Positions 1-5,609 of a stretch of DNA of 7,144 nt are shown in pieces. This stretch comes from Propionibacteriaceae bacterium (GTDB lineage Bacteria > Actinomycetota > Actinomycetes > Propionibacteriales > Propionibacteriaceae): the NCBI GenBank assembly GCA_031268065.1, contig JAIRXX010000286.1:1-7144 (forward strand), given 5' to 3'. Each line of letters begins with the position of its first letter. Position 1 is the stretch's first letter. The notes beneath the pieces are model-generated. The model saw only the letters and a program-made list of their open reading frames with translations, had not been told where the DNA came from and ran no database searches. The translations under genes were made by a program, and so were the position numbers.

Positions 1-52
1 AATGACCAATGCGGGAGCGGACATTTACTCACACCTCTATATCGACTACTGA
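1..52 (+). CDS. Possible C-terminal end of an upstream gene (partial)
   Basis: Reading from position 2, one frame gives a short, protein-like tail, MTNAGADIYSHLYIDY, followed by a TGA stop at 50-52. Its aromatic and acidic composition would suit a protein C-terminus, and the sequence after the stop looks non-coding. The 5' part would lie outside the window. Sixteen codons are too few to assign a family, and another frame is also open here, so this is only a plausible gene end. No clear terminator hairpin follows it. Confidence 0.25.
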   Translation, partial: MTNAGADIYSHLYIDY

Positions 53-94
53 CTTGTTGCCGGCTCCATTGCCGCTCGGTTCTTCAAGACTCAT

Positions 95-112
95 CGTTAT
101 GAACCCGTTATG
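95..112 (+). promoter_or_regulatory. Two 7-bp direct repeats with 11-bp period upstream of the MFS gene
   Basis: CGTTATG occurs at 95-101 and again, identical, at 106-112, separated by the 4 bp AACC. Seven-bp direct repeats spaced to a period of 11 bp are the usual architecture of sites bound by OmpR/PhoB-type response regulators. The site lies about 190 bp ahead of the MFS start. A chance 7-mer repeat cannot be excluded, and the flanking 11-bp units (84-90, 117-123) do not match. Confidence 0.3.
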
Positions 113-133
113 CAAGCAATTTCGCCAAATACC

Positions 134-209
134 GAGACGGCGGCTCATATAGTGAGACGCCAAGCCGAGTTTTGTCATTTTCCCGGTTGACGGTGCTCAA
201 AATGAGACG
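134..209 (+). promoter_or_regulatory. Candidate operator cluster: two CTCA/TGAG palindromes and three GAGACG repeats
   Basis: Two similar inverted repeats are present: GCTCA-TATAG-TGAGAC (143-158) and GCTCA-AAA-TGAGAC (195-208). Their left ends are 52 bp apart, close to five helical turns. The half-site GAGACG also occurs at 134-139, 154-159 and 204-209, at intervals of 20 and 50 bp, which would put all copies on the same face of the DNA. This arrangement suits cooperative binding of a dimeric regulator controlling the MFS gene. The first copy also folds as a larger imperfect hairpin, GGCG-G-CTCA / TGAG-A-CGCC (139-161). The regulator is not in the window and its family is unknown. Confidence 0.4.
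148..153 (+). promoter_or_regulatory. Possible -10 element TATAGT
   Basis: TATAGT matches the sigma-70 -10 consensus at five of six positions and sits inside the first CTCA/TGAG palindrome, so an operator protein there could block or modulate it. No good -35 is found 16-18 bp upstream. A second -35-like hexamer, TTGACG at 187-192, has no good -10 at normal spacing. The true start site is undecided. If this -10 is used, the MFS leader would be about 140 nt. Confidence 0.25.
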
Positions 210-240
210 ATGTGCAAGGATTGGGGCTTTGGCGGCTGGC

Positions 241-288
241 ATGTTTCGCCAGGCAAACCTGCCCGCCACCGGGCGGGCATGGGGATAG
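241..288 (+). CDS. Possible 15-codon leader peptide ahead of the MFS gene
   Basis: ATG at 241 opens a reading frame of 15 codons, MFRQANLPATGRAWG, ending at TAG 286-288, only 10 nt before the MFS start at 299 and in a different frame from it. The frame runs through the strong 260-279 hairpin, so translating it would melt that structure. This is the arrangement of translation-controlled attenuators ahead of some resistance and efflux genes. The ribosome site is weak (GGCGG five bases upstream), and a short ORF can arise by chance in GC-rich DNA. Confidence 0.2.
   Translation: MFRQANLPATGRAWG
260..279 (+). promoter_or_regulatory. Strong GC-rich hairpin just before the MFS start codon
   Basis: TGCCCGCC (260-267) and GGCGGGCA (272-279) form a perfect 8-bp stem with the tetraloop ACCG. 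It ends two bases before the GGGGATAG stretch that is the best available ribosome-binding region for the start at 299. No T-run follows, so it is not a typical intrinsic terminator. TGGCGG at 230-235 can pair with CCGCCA at 263-268, a competing fold. Weaker overlapping stems (237-251 and 250-261) precede it. A role in translation control of the MFS gene is inferred. Confidence 0.4.
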
Positions 289-298
289 AGTTCGACTG

Positions 299-1507
299 AT
301 GGCCGAAAACGAATCCCAGACACCAGATTTTAACTGGCGAAGCTTGGCCATTCCAGTCTACGGCCCGCCGTTGCTGTCTTTCGTTGGATTCGGAGCCGCG
401 TATCCGCTGATTTCGCTGTCGGCGCTGGAGTTGGGGGCGAGCGTTGAGATGGCGGCGCTAGTCATCGGTCTGGTGGCAGTAGGTCAATTGGTCGGAGATC
501 TGCCTGCTGGTTGGGTCGCCAACCGGCTCGGCGAGAAATGGGCGATCATCGTCGCTTGCGCATGGGATGCGGTCTTTCTGCTGCTCGCCTTCTGGGCCGA
601 GGACCTGCTGCTGCTGTCGCTGGCGGTTTTCGCCATCGGTCTGTCCGGGGCGGTGTTCGGCCTTGCCAGGCAGAGCTACCTGATCCAGGTCACCCCGCTG
701 CATTATCGGGCAAGGGCGTTGTCGACGCTGGGCGGGGTCAACCGTATCGGGCAATTCCTCGGACCGCTCGCAGGCTCGGCGGTCGTGGCAGCTTTCGGCC
801 TGTCCGGTGGCTACGGCTTCGCCGCGATCATGTGCGCCATAGCTGCGGCGATAGCCGCACTGTTGCCTTCTCAGCCGGTAGACCCCGAGCTTGACCAGAC
901 ATCGCTCAAGCTAAGAGAGGTGCTGCTGCAGCACCGACGGGTATTCATCACGCTTGGCACCGGGGTGATGGCGCTATCCATCGTCAGGTCCGCCCGCCAA
1001 GTCATCCTGCCGCTGTGGTGCGCCCAGCTGGGCATGGACGCGTCCTCGATCTCTTTGGTCTACGCGGTGTCGATGGGCATCGACATGTCGCTGTTCTTCG
1101 TCGGCGGCTCGATCATGGACCGCTTCGGCCGGGTCTGGGTGGCGGTGCCTTCGATGATCGTGCTGGGGGCGGGGCTGGCATGGCTGGCGTTCACCGACCA
1201 GCAGTTCACCGTGGTCGCCGCAGCGATCTTGCTCGGGCTGGGGAACGGCGTCGGCGCCGGTATCGTGATGACTCTAGGCTCGGACCAATCTCCGGCGCTG
1301 GGTCGAAACCAATTCCTGTCCGGATGGCGGCTGATGGGCGACCTCGGGAACACTGCGGCGCCGCTGTTGATCGGCGGGGTCACGGCTGCGGCCACCCTCG
1401 GCATCGCGGCGCTTTCGATGGGCTGTCTGTCTTGGGCCAGCTCGGTGTGGCTCGGCTACTGGATCAAACGGACCCCACCGATCGACCCCTTCGAATCAAC
1501 TGTCTAG
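299..1507 (+). CDS. Major facilitator superfamily (MFS) transporter
   Basis: A 402-residue integral membrane protein with about 12 hydrophobic segments in two halves, the usual MFS size and layout. It would move a small solute across the cytoplasmic membrane, probably using the proton gradient. MFS motif A is visible between TM2 and TM3 (residues 66-81, containing GWVANRLGEKW) and its counterpart in the second half (269-280, GGSIMDRFGRVW). The halves are joined by a hydrophilic loop at about 190-215. The ATG at 299 was chosen because the in-frame extension back to ATG 212 has a Cys/Pro-rich sequence unlike an MFS N-terminus and crosses the hairpin. The gene stands alone on the plus strand and converges on the ABC operon. 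An exporter of a drug or metabolite is the commonest role for this size, but the substrate cannot be read from the sequence. Confidence 0.9.
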   Translation: MAENESQTPDFNWRSLAIPVYGPPLLSFVGFGAAYPLISLSALELGASVEMAALVIGLVAVGQLVGDLPAGWVANRLGEKWAIIVACAWDAVFLLLAFWAEDLLLLSLAVFAIGLSGAVFGLARQSYLIQVTPLHYRARALSTLGGVNRIGQFLGPLAGSAVVAAFGLSGGYGFAAIMCAIAAAIAALLPSQPVDPELDQTSLKLREVLLQHRRVFITLGTGVMALSIVRSARQVILPLWCAQLGMDASSISLVYAVSMGIDMSLFFVGGSIMDRFGRVWVAVPSMIVLGAGLAWLAFTDQQFTVVAAAILLGLGNGVGAGIVMTLGSDQSPALGRNQFLSGWRLMGDLGNTAAPLLIGGVTAAATLGIAALSMGCLSWASSVWLGYWIKRTPPIDPFESTV

Positions 1508-1566
1508 ACGACTCCACGAAAGCGCTTTGCTGCGCTCCAGTGCTCTTCGCTATGCCCCGAGTGAGG
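1508..1566. other. Convergent intergenic region, possible weak bidirectional terminator
   Basis: This 59-bp gap lies between two genes that end facing each other. It holds a small stem, AGCGC (1521-1525) / GCGCT (1532-1536) with a 6-nt loop, overlapping the perfect palindrome AAAGCGCTTT (1519-1528). No T-run follows on either strand, so a classic intrinsic terminator is absent. Termination may be Rho-dependent or use these weak structures. Confidence 0.3.
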
Positions 1567-2634
1567 CTAGGGGATCGGCCGCACCACCACTGGCCGGTTG
1601 TCAATGGTGAGCCGCACTTTGTCGCCGCGCTCCAGTGAGAGGGTGGTCGGATGCTGGATGACCACTAGCGACCCGTCTGGGATGCGTACGGCGCTGCGCC
1701 GGAAAGAACCGAGGAAGGTGCTGGTCTCCACCACTCCCGGTACGCCTGGCTCCCCATCTTCTGCCAGCCGGATGCTTTCCGGGCGGACGAAAGCGTGGTA
1801 GTCGCCGTCGGGAGCCTCGCCGACCACGCCGACCTCGACTCCCCAGATGACTGCCCGGCCAGCGCTGACCGAGGTGGGTACCAGCGAGGACATCCCGACG
1901 AAAGCCGCCACTATCGGTGACGACGGCGAACCGTACAGCTCTTCGGGCGTGCCGATCTGCTCGATCTTTCCCGCATCCATGACTGCGATGCGGTCGGAGA
2001 TCGCCAGCGCCTCCTCTTGGTCGTGGGTGACGAAGACGGTGGTGATCCCAACCTGTTGCTGCAGGCGGCGTATTTCGTCGCGCAATTGGACCCGGACCTT
2101 CGCGTCCAGCGCCGACAGCGGCTCGTCCAGCAGCAACACCTTGGGAGAGGTGACCAAGGCCCTGGCCAGCGCCACCCGCTGCTGCTGGCCGCCGGAGAGC
2201 TCGTGGGGGAAGCGTTCGGAGAACTCTCCCAAGCCGACCAATTCCAGGCTCTCCATCGCCCTGCGATTGGCTTCGTCTTTGGCCACCTTGCGCATCTGCA
2301 ACCCGAAAACGGTGTTCTGCAGCACATCCAGATGGGGGAACAGCGAATACGACTGGAACACCATGCCGATATCGCGCCTGTTGACCGGGATGTTTGAGAC
2401 GTCCTCCCCGTTCATCCGGATCACGCCGGAGGTGAGCTGTTCCAGCCCGGCGATCAGCCGCAGCGCCGTCGTCTTCCCGCAGCCGGACGGCCCGAGCAGC
2501 GAGACGAATTCGCCCGCCCCGACCTCCAGGTCAAGCCCATGCAACACCCGGTTGCTCCCGAAGTCTTTCACCACGGCTTCCAGGGTGACTGTGGTGGCCC
2601 GCTCAGTGTCCACGGGGGAGACGATAGCCGTCAT
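1567..2634 (-). CDS. ABC importer ATP-binding protein (Fe3+/polyamine/phosphonate type)
   Basis: A 355-residue ATPase that would power the importer encoded upstream in the same operon. All nucleotide-binding motifs are intact: Walker A GPSGCGKT (48-55), Q-loop Gln94, signature LSGGQ (146-150), Walker B VLLLDEP (166-172), D-loop SALD (174-177) and H-loop His204. A C-terminal regulatory TOBE-type domain follows at about 250-350, recognisable by FVRPESIRL (282-290). The length and this tail match the PotA/FbpC/PhnT-like group, so the substrate could be a polyamine, ferric ion, a phosphonate or a related compound. The ATG overlaps the permease stop by 4 nt (ATGA), and an AAAGGA ribosome site lies 8 nt upstream (2643-2648), which fixes the start. 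It is the last gene of the operon. Confidence 0.93.
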   Translation of the reverse strand: MTAIVSPVDTERATTVTLEAVVKDFGSNRVLHGLDLEVGAGEFVSLLGPSGCGKTTALRLIAGLEQLTSGVIRMNGEDVSNIPVNRRDIGMVFQSYSLFPHLDVLQNTVFGLQMRKVAKDEANRRAMESLELVGLGEFSERFPHELSGGQQQRVALARALVTSPKVLLLDEPLSALDAKVRVQLRDEIRRLQQQVGITTVFVTHDQEEALAISDRIAVMDAGKIEQIGTPEELYGSPSSPIVAAFVGMSSLVPTSVSAGRAVIWGVEVGVVGEAPDGDYHAFVRPESIRLAEDGEPGVPGVVETSTFLGSFRRSAVRIPDGSLVVIQHPTTLSLERGDKVRLTIDNRPVVVRPIP

Positions 2635-3440
2635 TTGCGGCGTCCTTTCTTGTGTGATCCGACATTCCCAGCGCGCCCGATCACCACTAGGAGGAGGAAG
2701 CAGAGCAGCAGCGCCAACAGCGAGAAGATCACCGAGACATAGGGATCCTGCCGACTCACCACCAACAGTGCGGTCTGCAAATTCTGCCGGTTGAGCAGCG
2801 AGGCGATGGTGAACTCGCCCAGCACCACTGCCACTGAAATCAACGAGGCGTAGAGCAGGCCCTGGCGCAGGTTGGGGGCCAGCACCCGCAGCACCGTCTT
2901 CGGCCAGGATGCGCCCAGCGAGCGGGCGGCCTCGGAGAGCGTTGACATGTTGATCGAGTCGATGGCCGCCTGGATCGGGCGGAAGGCATAGGGCATCACG
3001 AGGATGCCGTAGGCGAAGGCCAGCGTCCAGGCGCCGGTGCCCATCGAGCGGCCGACGACCAGGTAGATTGGGGCCAGGCCGACGACCAACACCACCGCGG
3101 GGATGGAGATCGGGAGCAGGGCGAAGAATTCAAAAATCCGGCGCAGCTTCGAGAAGCGCAGATTAACCAGGATCATCGTCGGGGCGAGCACGAAGAGCAC
3201 GATGGCCACCGTGACCACCATCAAGAGCAGCGAATTGCCCAATCCGGTCCAAATCGGACGGTAGGCGGCTTGCTTGGCGGGGTCGAAGACATTGGCCCAA
3301 TGGATCGTGGAATGCCCATCGACATCGCGGAAGGTGTACTCGGTGGTGGCGACGAAGGGGATGGCGAAGAATAATCCGACCAGAGTGCCAATGATGATTC
3401 GGGTCTTCCGCGAGGGGAGGAATGACGCGGAGTGCCTCAT
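2631..3440 (-). CDS. ABC importer permease, second subunit
   Basis: A 269-residue inner-membrane permease with about six hydrophobic segments (first at about 14-32, last at about 237-256) and a basic C-terminal tail (KKGRRK). The cytoplasmic coupling loop carries a well-conserved EAA motif, EAARSLG at 170-176, continuing to VLAPN at 186-190, where it docks on the ATPase. It should form a heterodimer with the permease encoded just upstream. The start is taken as ATG 3440, not the in-frame GTG at 3449: ATG 3440 overlaps the previous stop as ATGA, exactly like the next junction, and has an AGGTGG ribosome site 5 nt upstream (3446-3451). The family is the BPD_transp_1 fold of PotC/PhnV-like subunits; the substrate is not determined by this protein. 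Confidence 0.9.
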   Translation of the reverse strand: MRHSASFLPSRKTRIIIGTLVGLFFAIPFVATTEYTFRDVDGHSTIHWANVFDPAKQAAYRPIWTGLGNSLLLMVVTVAIVLFVLAPTMILVNLRFSKLRRIFEFFALLPISIPAVVLVVGLAPIYLVVGRSMGTGAWTLAFAYGILVMPYAFRPIQAAIDSINMSTLSEAARSLGASWPKTVLRVLAPNLRQGLLYASLISVAVVLGEFTIASLLNRQNLQTALLVVSRQDPYVSVIFSLLALLLCFLLLVVIGRAGNVGSHKKGRRK

Positions 3441-4342
3441 AGGTGCCACCTATCCGCCCGGCGTTGGATCGCGGAGTATCCGCTCATCACCAGAGCCATC
3501 ACCACGATCATGCCCATCGCCAATGCGCCTGCCAGGTTCTCCCTGCCCAGTACCGTCTCGGAGGTGAGTGCCGCCCGAATCTGCAGCGGGATGATCTGCG
3601 AGCCTTGGCTGGCCAAAGCGGCTGCCGTGGCGTAGGCGGAGAAGGAATTGGCGAAGAGCAGCAGATAGCTTGCCGCGAACGACGGGGCGAGCACCGGGAT
3701 GCCGATTTTCGTCCAGAACGTCCGCCTGGTGCCGCCCAGGGTCAGATTGGCCTCGGCCCATTGCGGCTTCAAGCCTTGCAGGGCGGGGGAGAAGGTGATC
3801 ACCATCAGCGGGATCTGGAAGAAGATGTAGACCAAGGCTATGCCGGGCATGTCGTAGAGCCACATGCCGGAGGCGTAGATGTCTATCCCGGCGTCGCGCA
3901 ACGCGGTGACGATGAACGAACTGCGTCCGATGGTGGCGATGAACAAGAAGGCCAGCATGACGCCGCCGAATTGGGCGAGCACGCCGGCCACCGCGTCGAT
4001 GAAGGTGCGCACCGGGCTGTTGGCGGGAATGCCCAGCAGCGCGTAGCAGATGGCTACCCCGACCAGCGAACCGACTGCGGCGGTCAATGCGGACAGCCAG
4101 ATGCTGTTCCAGAAAGTGTGCAGCACCACTGGGTCGGCCAGCGCCGACACGTTGCTGAGGGTGAAGTTTCCGCTCTTGTCGAAAAAGCCGGTGGTCACCG
4201 CGAGAATTGTCGGCAAAGCCAGGAAAAGGAATACGTAGATTCCGAAGGGGGCCAAGCCTAAACCGGACAGATTTTTGGGGCGGAGACGGCGCACCGCCCG
4301 CGCTGAACCCTCAGCGGCAGGCGGTGCGCTCGTAGTGGACAT
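3437..4342 (-). CDS. ABC importer permease, first subunit
   Basis: A 301-residue permease, the PotB/PhnU-like partner of the second subunit. It has a hydrophilic, arginine-containing N-terminus (1-27), then about six hydrophobic segments starting at about 30-50. A recognisable but slightly diverged EAA loop is present at 197-204 (EANLTLGG), followed by GIPVLAP at 214-220. Asn replaces the second Ala of the EAA box, a common variation. The start codon lies 7 nt after the stop of the solute-binding protein gene. The ribosome site is weak (TTAGG, formed by the upstream stop codon itself), so translation is probably coupled to the binding-protein gene. The stop overlaps the next permease start. 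Confidence 0.9.
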   Translation of the reverse strand: MSTTSAPPAAEGSARAVRRLRPKNLSGLGLAPFGIYVFLFLALPTILAVTTGFFDKSGNFTLSNVSALADPVVLHTFWNSIWLSALTAAVGSLVGVAICYALLGIPANSPVRTFIDAVAGVLAQFGGVMLAFLFIATIGRSSFIVTALRDAGIDIYASGMWLYDMPGIALVYIFFQIPLMVITFSPALQGLKPQWAEANLTLGGTRRTFWTKIGIPVLAPSFAASYLLLFANSFSAYATAAALASQGSQIIPLQIRAALTSETVLGRENLAGALAMGMIVVMALVMSGYSAIQRRADRWHL

Positions 4343-4349
4343 ATTTGGC

Positions 4350-5474
4350 CTAACTTATTGCTGCCGCCCACTTCTCACCCAGCAGGGTGCCAGCGGCATT
4401 GCTCTGCTCGGTGTTGAGCGTCAGCGGTTCGGACGGGACCACGGGCAATTTGCTCGCGGACGCGGCGTCGATGGTGCCAGCGTCAGTCATGGCCTGCATC
4501 CGCACTGGGCGTGCTCCGCCTTGCAGCCAGATGTTCTGGCCCTCGTCTGAGTAGAGGAATTCCTCCCAGAGCCGGGCAGCAGCCGGATGCGGCGCCTGCT
4601 TGTTGATCGCCTGCTGGTAATAGCTGGTGACACCCTTGCCTGGGAAAAGGATCACTTTCCAACCCGGCACGGCTGTTCCCTGGGAAGCGCTGAGATAATC
4701 CCAGTCGAAGACCATTGGGGTCTCGCCGCTGGCGATGGTCGCATCGGTGGGATCGATCTTCAAGAAGTTGCCGGCCTTGTTCAATTCGGAGAAAAAGTCG
4801 ATGCCCTGGGTGAAGTCGTCGAGGGTGCCGCCGTTTTGCACGGTTGCCAGCCCTACGGCGTTGAGCGCCGAACCGGCTTGGGTGGGATCGCCGTTGATGG
4901 CGACGGAGCCTTTGTACTCCGCCTTGAGCAGATCGGTGATCGCCGTCGGCTCAGGGAGCTTGCTGGAGTCGAAGCCGAGGGCCATGTAGCCGCCGTAATC
5001 GCTCACATGCAAGCCGCTGGCCTCCTTGTCGGCAGCGGGAATATCGTCCCAGGTCTGCACCTTGTAAGGGGCGAACAGGGCGGTATTTGAAGCTGCGACA
5101 GCCAAGCCCAAGTCCAGCACGTCCGGAGCTGTATCCAGCCCGGCGTTCGTCTCGACCGCTTGGATTTCTTCGGCGCTGGAGCCGTCCGGATTTTGTTCGT
5201 CGACTTCAATCCCGTACTTGGACTTGAAAGTGTCGATGACCGCGCCGTAGTTGGCCCAGGTGCGCGGGCAGGCGATGATGTTGAGTTTTCCTTCAGCCTT
5301 CGCGGCGGCGATCAAATCATCCATCGTGCCGATGTCGGCGAGGCTGGTGGCGGTTGCTGCCGACGCAGTTTCCCCACCTCCGTCCCCGGCTGGGGTTCCA
5401 CAACCAGTTAGAGTCAGTGCGGCGGCTAGAACTAGAATTCCTGCGCCTTTCCGCATCGTTGAGGCATTTGCCAT
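4350..5474 (-). CDS. ABC importer solute-binding lipoprotein
   Basis: A 374-residue extracellular binding protein anchored by lipid. The N-terminus has basic residues (RK 8-9), a hydrophobic stretch (11-22) and a lipobox LTGC (22-25), with Cys25 as the expected lipidated residue. A Gly/Ala/Thr-rich linker follows (26-45). The rest reads as a family-1 (PotD/AfuA/PhnS-like) two-lobe binding fold: LNIIACP (64-70), NPDGSS (95-100), GDPTQAG (195-201), VFDWDYL (255-261), and the typical late segment HPAAARLWEEFLYSDEGQ (296-313). It decides the substrate of the importer, but which ligand cannot be told from the sequence; polyamine, ferric ion and aminoalkylphosphonate are all possible. The ATG at 5474 has an excellent AGAGGAG ribosome site 6 nt upstream. 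It is the first gene of the four-gene ABC operon. Confidence 0.9.
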   Translation of the reverse strand: MANASTMRKGAGILVLAAALTLTGCGTPAGDGGGETASAATATSLADIGTMDDLIAAAKAEGKLNIIACPRTWANYGAVIDTFKSKYGIEVDEQNPDGSSAEEIQAVETNAGLDTAPDVLDLGLAVAASNTALFAPYKVQTWDDIPAADKEASGLHVSDYGGYMALGFDSSKLPEPTAITDLLKAEYKGSVAINGDPTQAGSALNAVGLATVQNGGTLDDFTQGIDFFSELNKAGNFLKIDPTDATIASGETPMVFDWDYLSASQGTAVPGWKVILFPGKGVTSYYQQAINKQAPHPAAARLWEEFLYSDEGQNIWLQGGARPVRMQAMTDAGTIDAASASKLPVVPSEPLTLNTEQSNAAGTLLGEKWAAAIS

Positions 5475-5480
5475 GAGAAT

Positions 5481-5487
5481 CTCCTCT
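5481..5487 (-). promoter_or_regulatory. Strong ribosome-binding site of the solute-binding protein gene
   Basis: On the minus strand AGAGGAG sits 6 nt before the ATG at 5474. It is by far the best Shine-Dalgarno sequence in the window, in keeping with a binding protein made in excess over its permeases. It supports 5474 over the in-frame ATG at 5456. Confidence 0.8.
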
Positions 5488-5533
5488 CTGATTGCCTCAA
5501 ACTACACGCTTCACTGGGGAATCTGCTAGTCAG

Positions 5534-5544
5534 CGCCTAAGGCG
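5534..5544 (-). repeat. Short inverted repeat in the ABC operon leader
   Basis: CGCC-TTA-GGCG on the minus strand forms a small perfect inverted repeat between the 11-bp repeats and the binding-protein start. It could be an operator half-site pair or a minor leader hairpin. At 4 bp per arm it may be chance. Confidence 0.2.
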
Positions 5545-5549
5545 ACGGC

Positions 5550-5582
5550 AATTTATTACCCAAAGTTTGCCCGCCTGTTACC
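5550..5582 (-). promoter_or_regulatory. Three 11-bp direct repeat units (PHO-box-like) upstream of the ABC operon
   Basis: Read on the minus strand, three consecutive 11-bp units begin GGTAACA (5582-5576), GGCAAAC (5571-5565) and GGTAATA (5560-5554), each followed by a 4-bp spacer (GGCG, TTTG, AATT). The 7+4 layout at exact 11-bp period is that of sites bound by PhoB/PhoP-type response regulators. The heptamers partly resemble the Streptomyces PHO unit GTTCACC (G1, T3, A5 and C6 in the first unit). No convincing -35 hexamer is seen here, which would suit activator-dependent transcription. The array lies about 75-108 bp ahead of the start codon at 5474. Confidence 0.45.
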
Positions 5583-5609
5583 GAAAATCGCATCATCGGA
5601 CCTAAGCGG

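Noticed and set aside
57..80. Direct repeat TTGCCG (57-62, 69-74)
   Set aside because: Six bp at one spacing in GC-rich DNA is easily chance; no third copy or dyad was found.
139..175. Intrinsic terminator for the gene left of the window
   Set aside because: The 139-161 hairpin is followed by T-rich sequence only after about eight bases, with no continuous T-run, and it coincides with the repeated palindrome, so an operator reading is preferred.
212..298. Longer N-terminus for the MFS protein from ATG 212
   Set aside because: The added 29 residues are Cys/Pro/Gly-rich, unlike MFS N-termini, cross the 260-279 hairpin and have no good ribosome site. ATG 299 gives a normal length and a hydrophilic start before TM1.
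108..323. 71-codon ORF on the minus strand
   Set aside because: It overlaps the MFS start, has no recognisable domain, and covers a region full of regulatory-looking repeats; probably a chance open frame.
1847..2794. 315-codon ORF on the plus strand opposite the ATPase gene
   Set aside because: It is Ser/Arg/Thr-rich without domain-like features and lies antisense to an ATPase with every catalytic motif intact; a typical GC-rich shadow frame.
3441..3449. GTG start three codons upstream for the second permease
   Set aside because: ATG 3440 forms the ATGA overlap seen at the next junction and has AGGTGG at proper spacing; the GTG lies inside that ribosome site.
3443..4261. 272-codon ORF on the plus strand opposite the first permease
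   Set aside because: It has a Gly/Gln/His/Arg-rich low-complexity composition and is antisense to a clear permease with an EAA loop.
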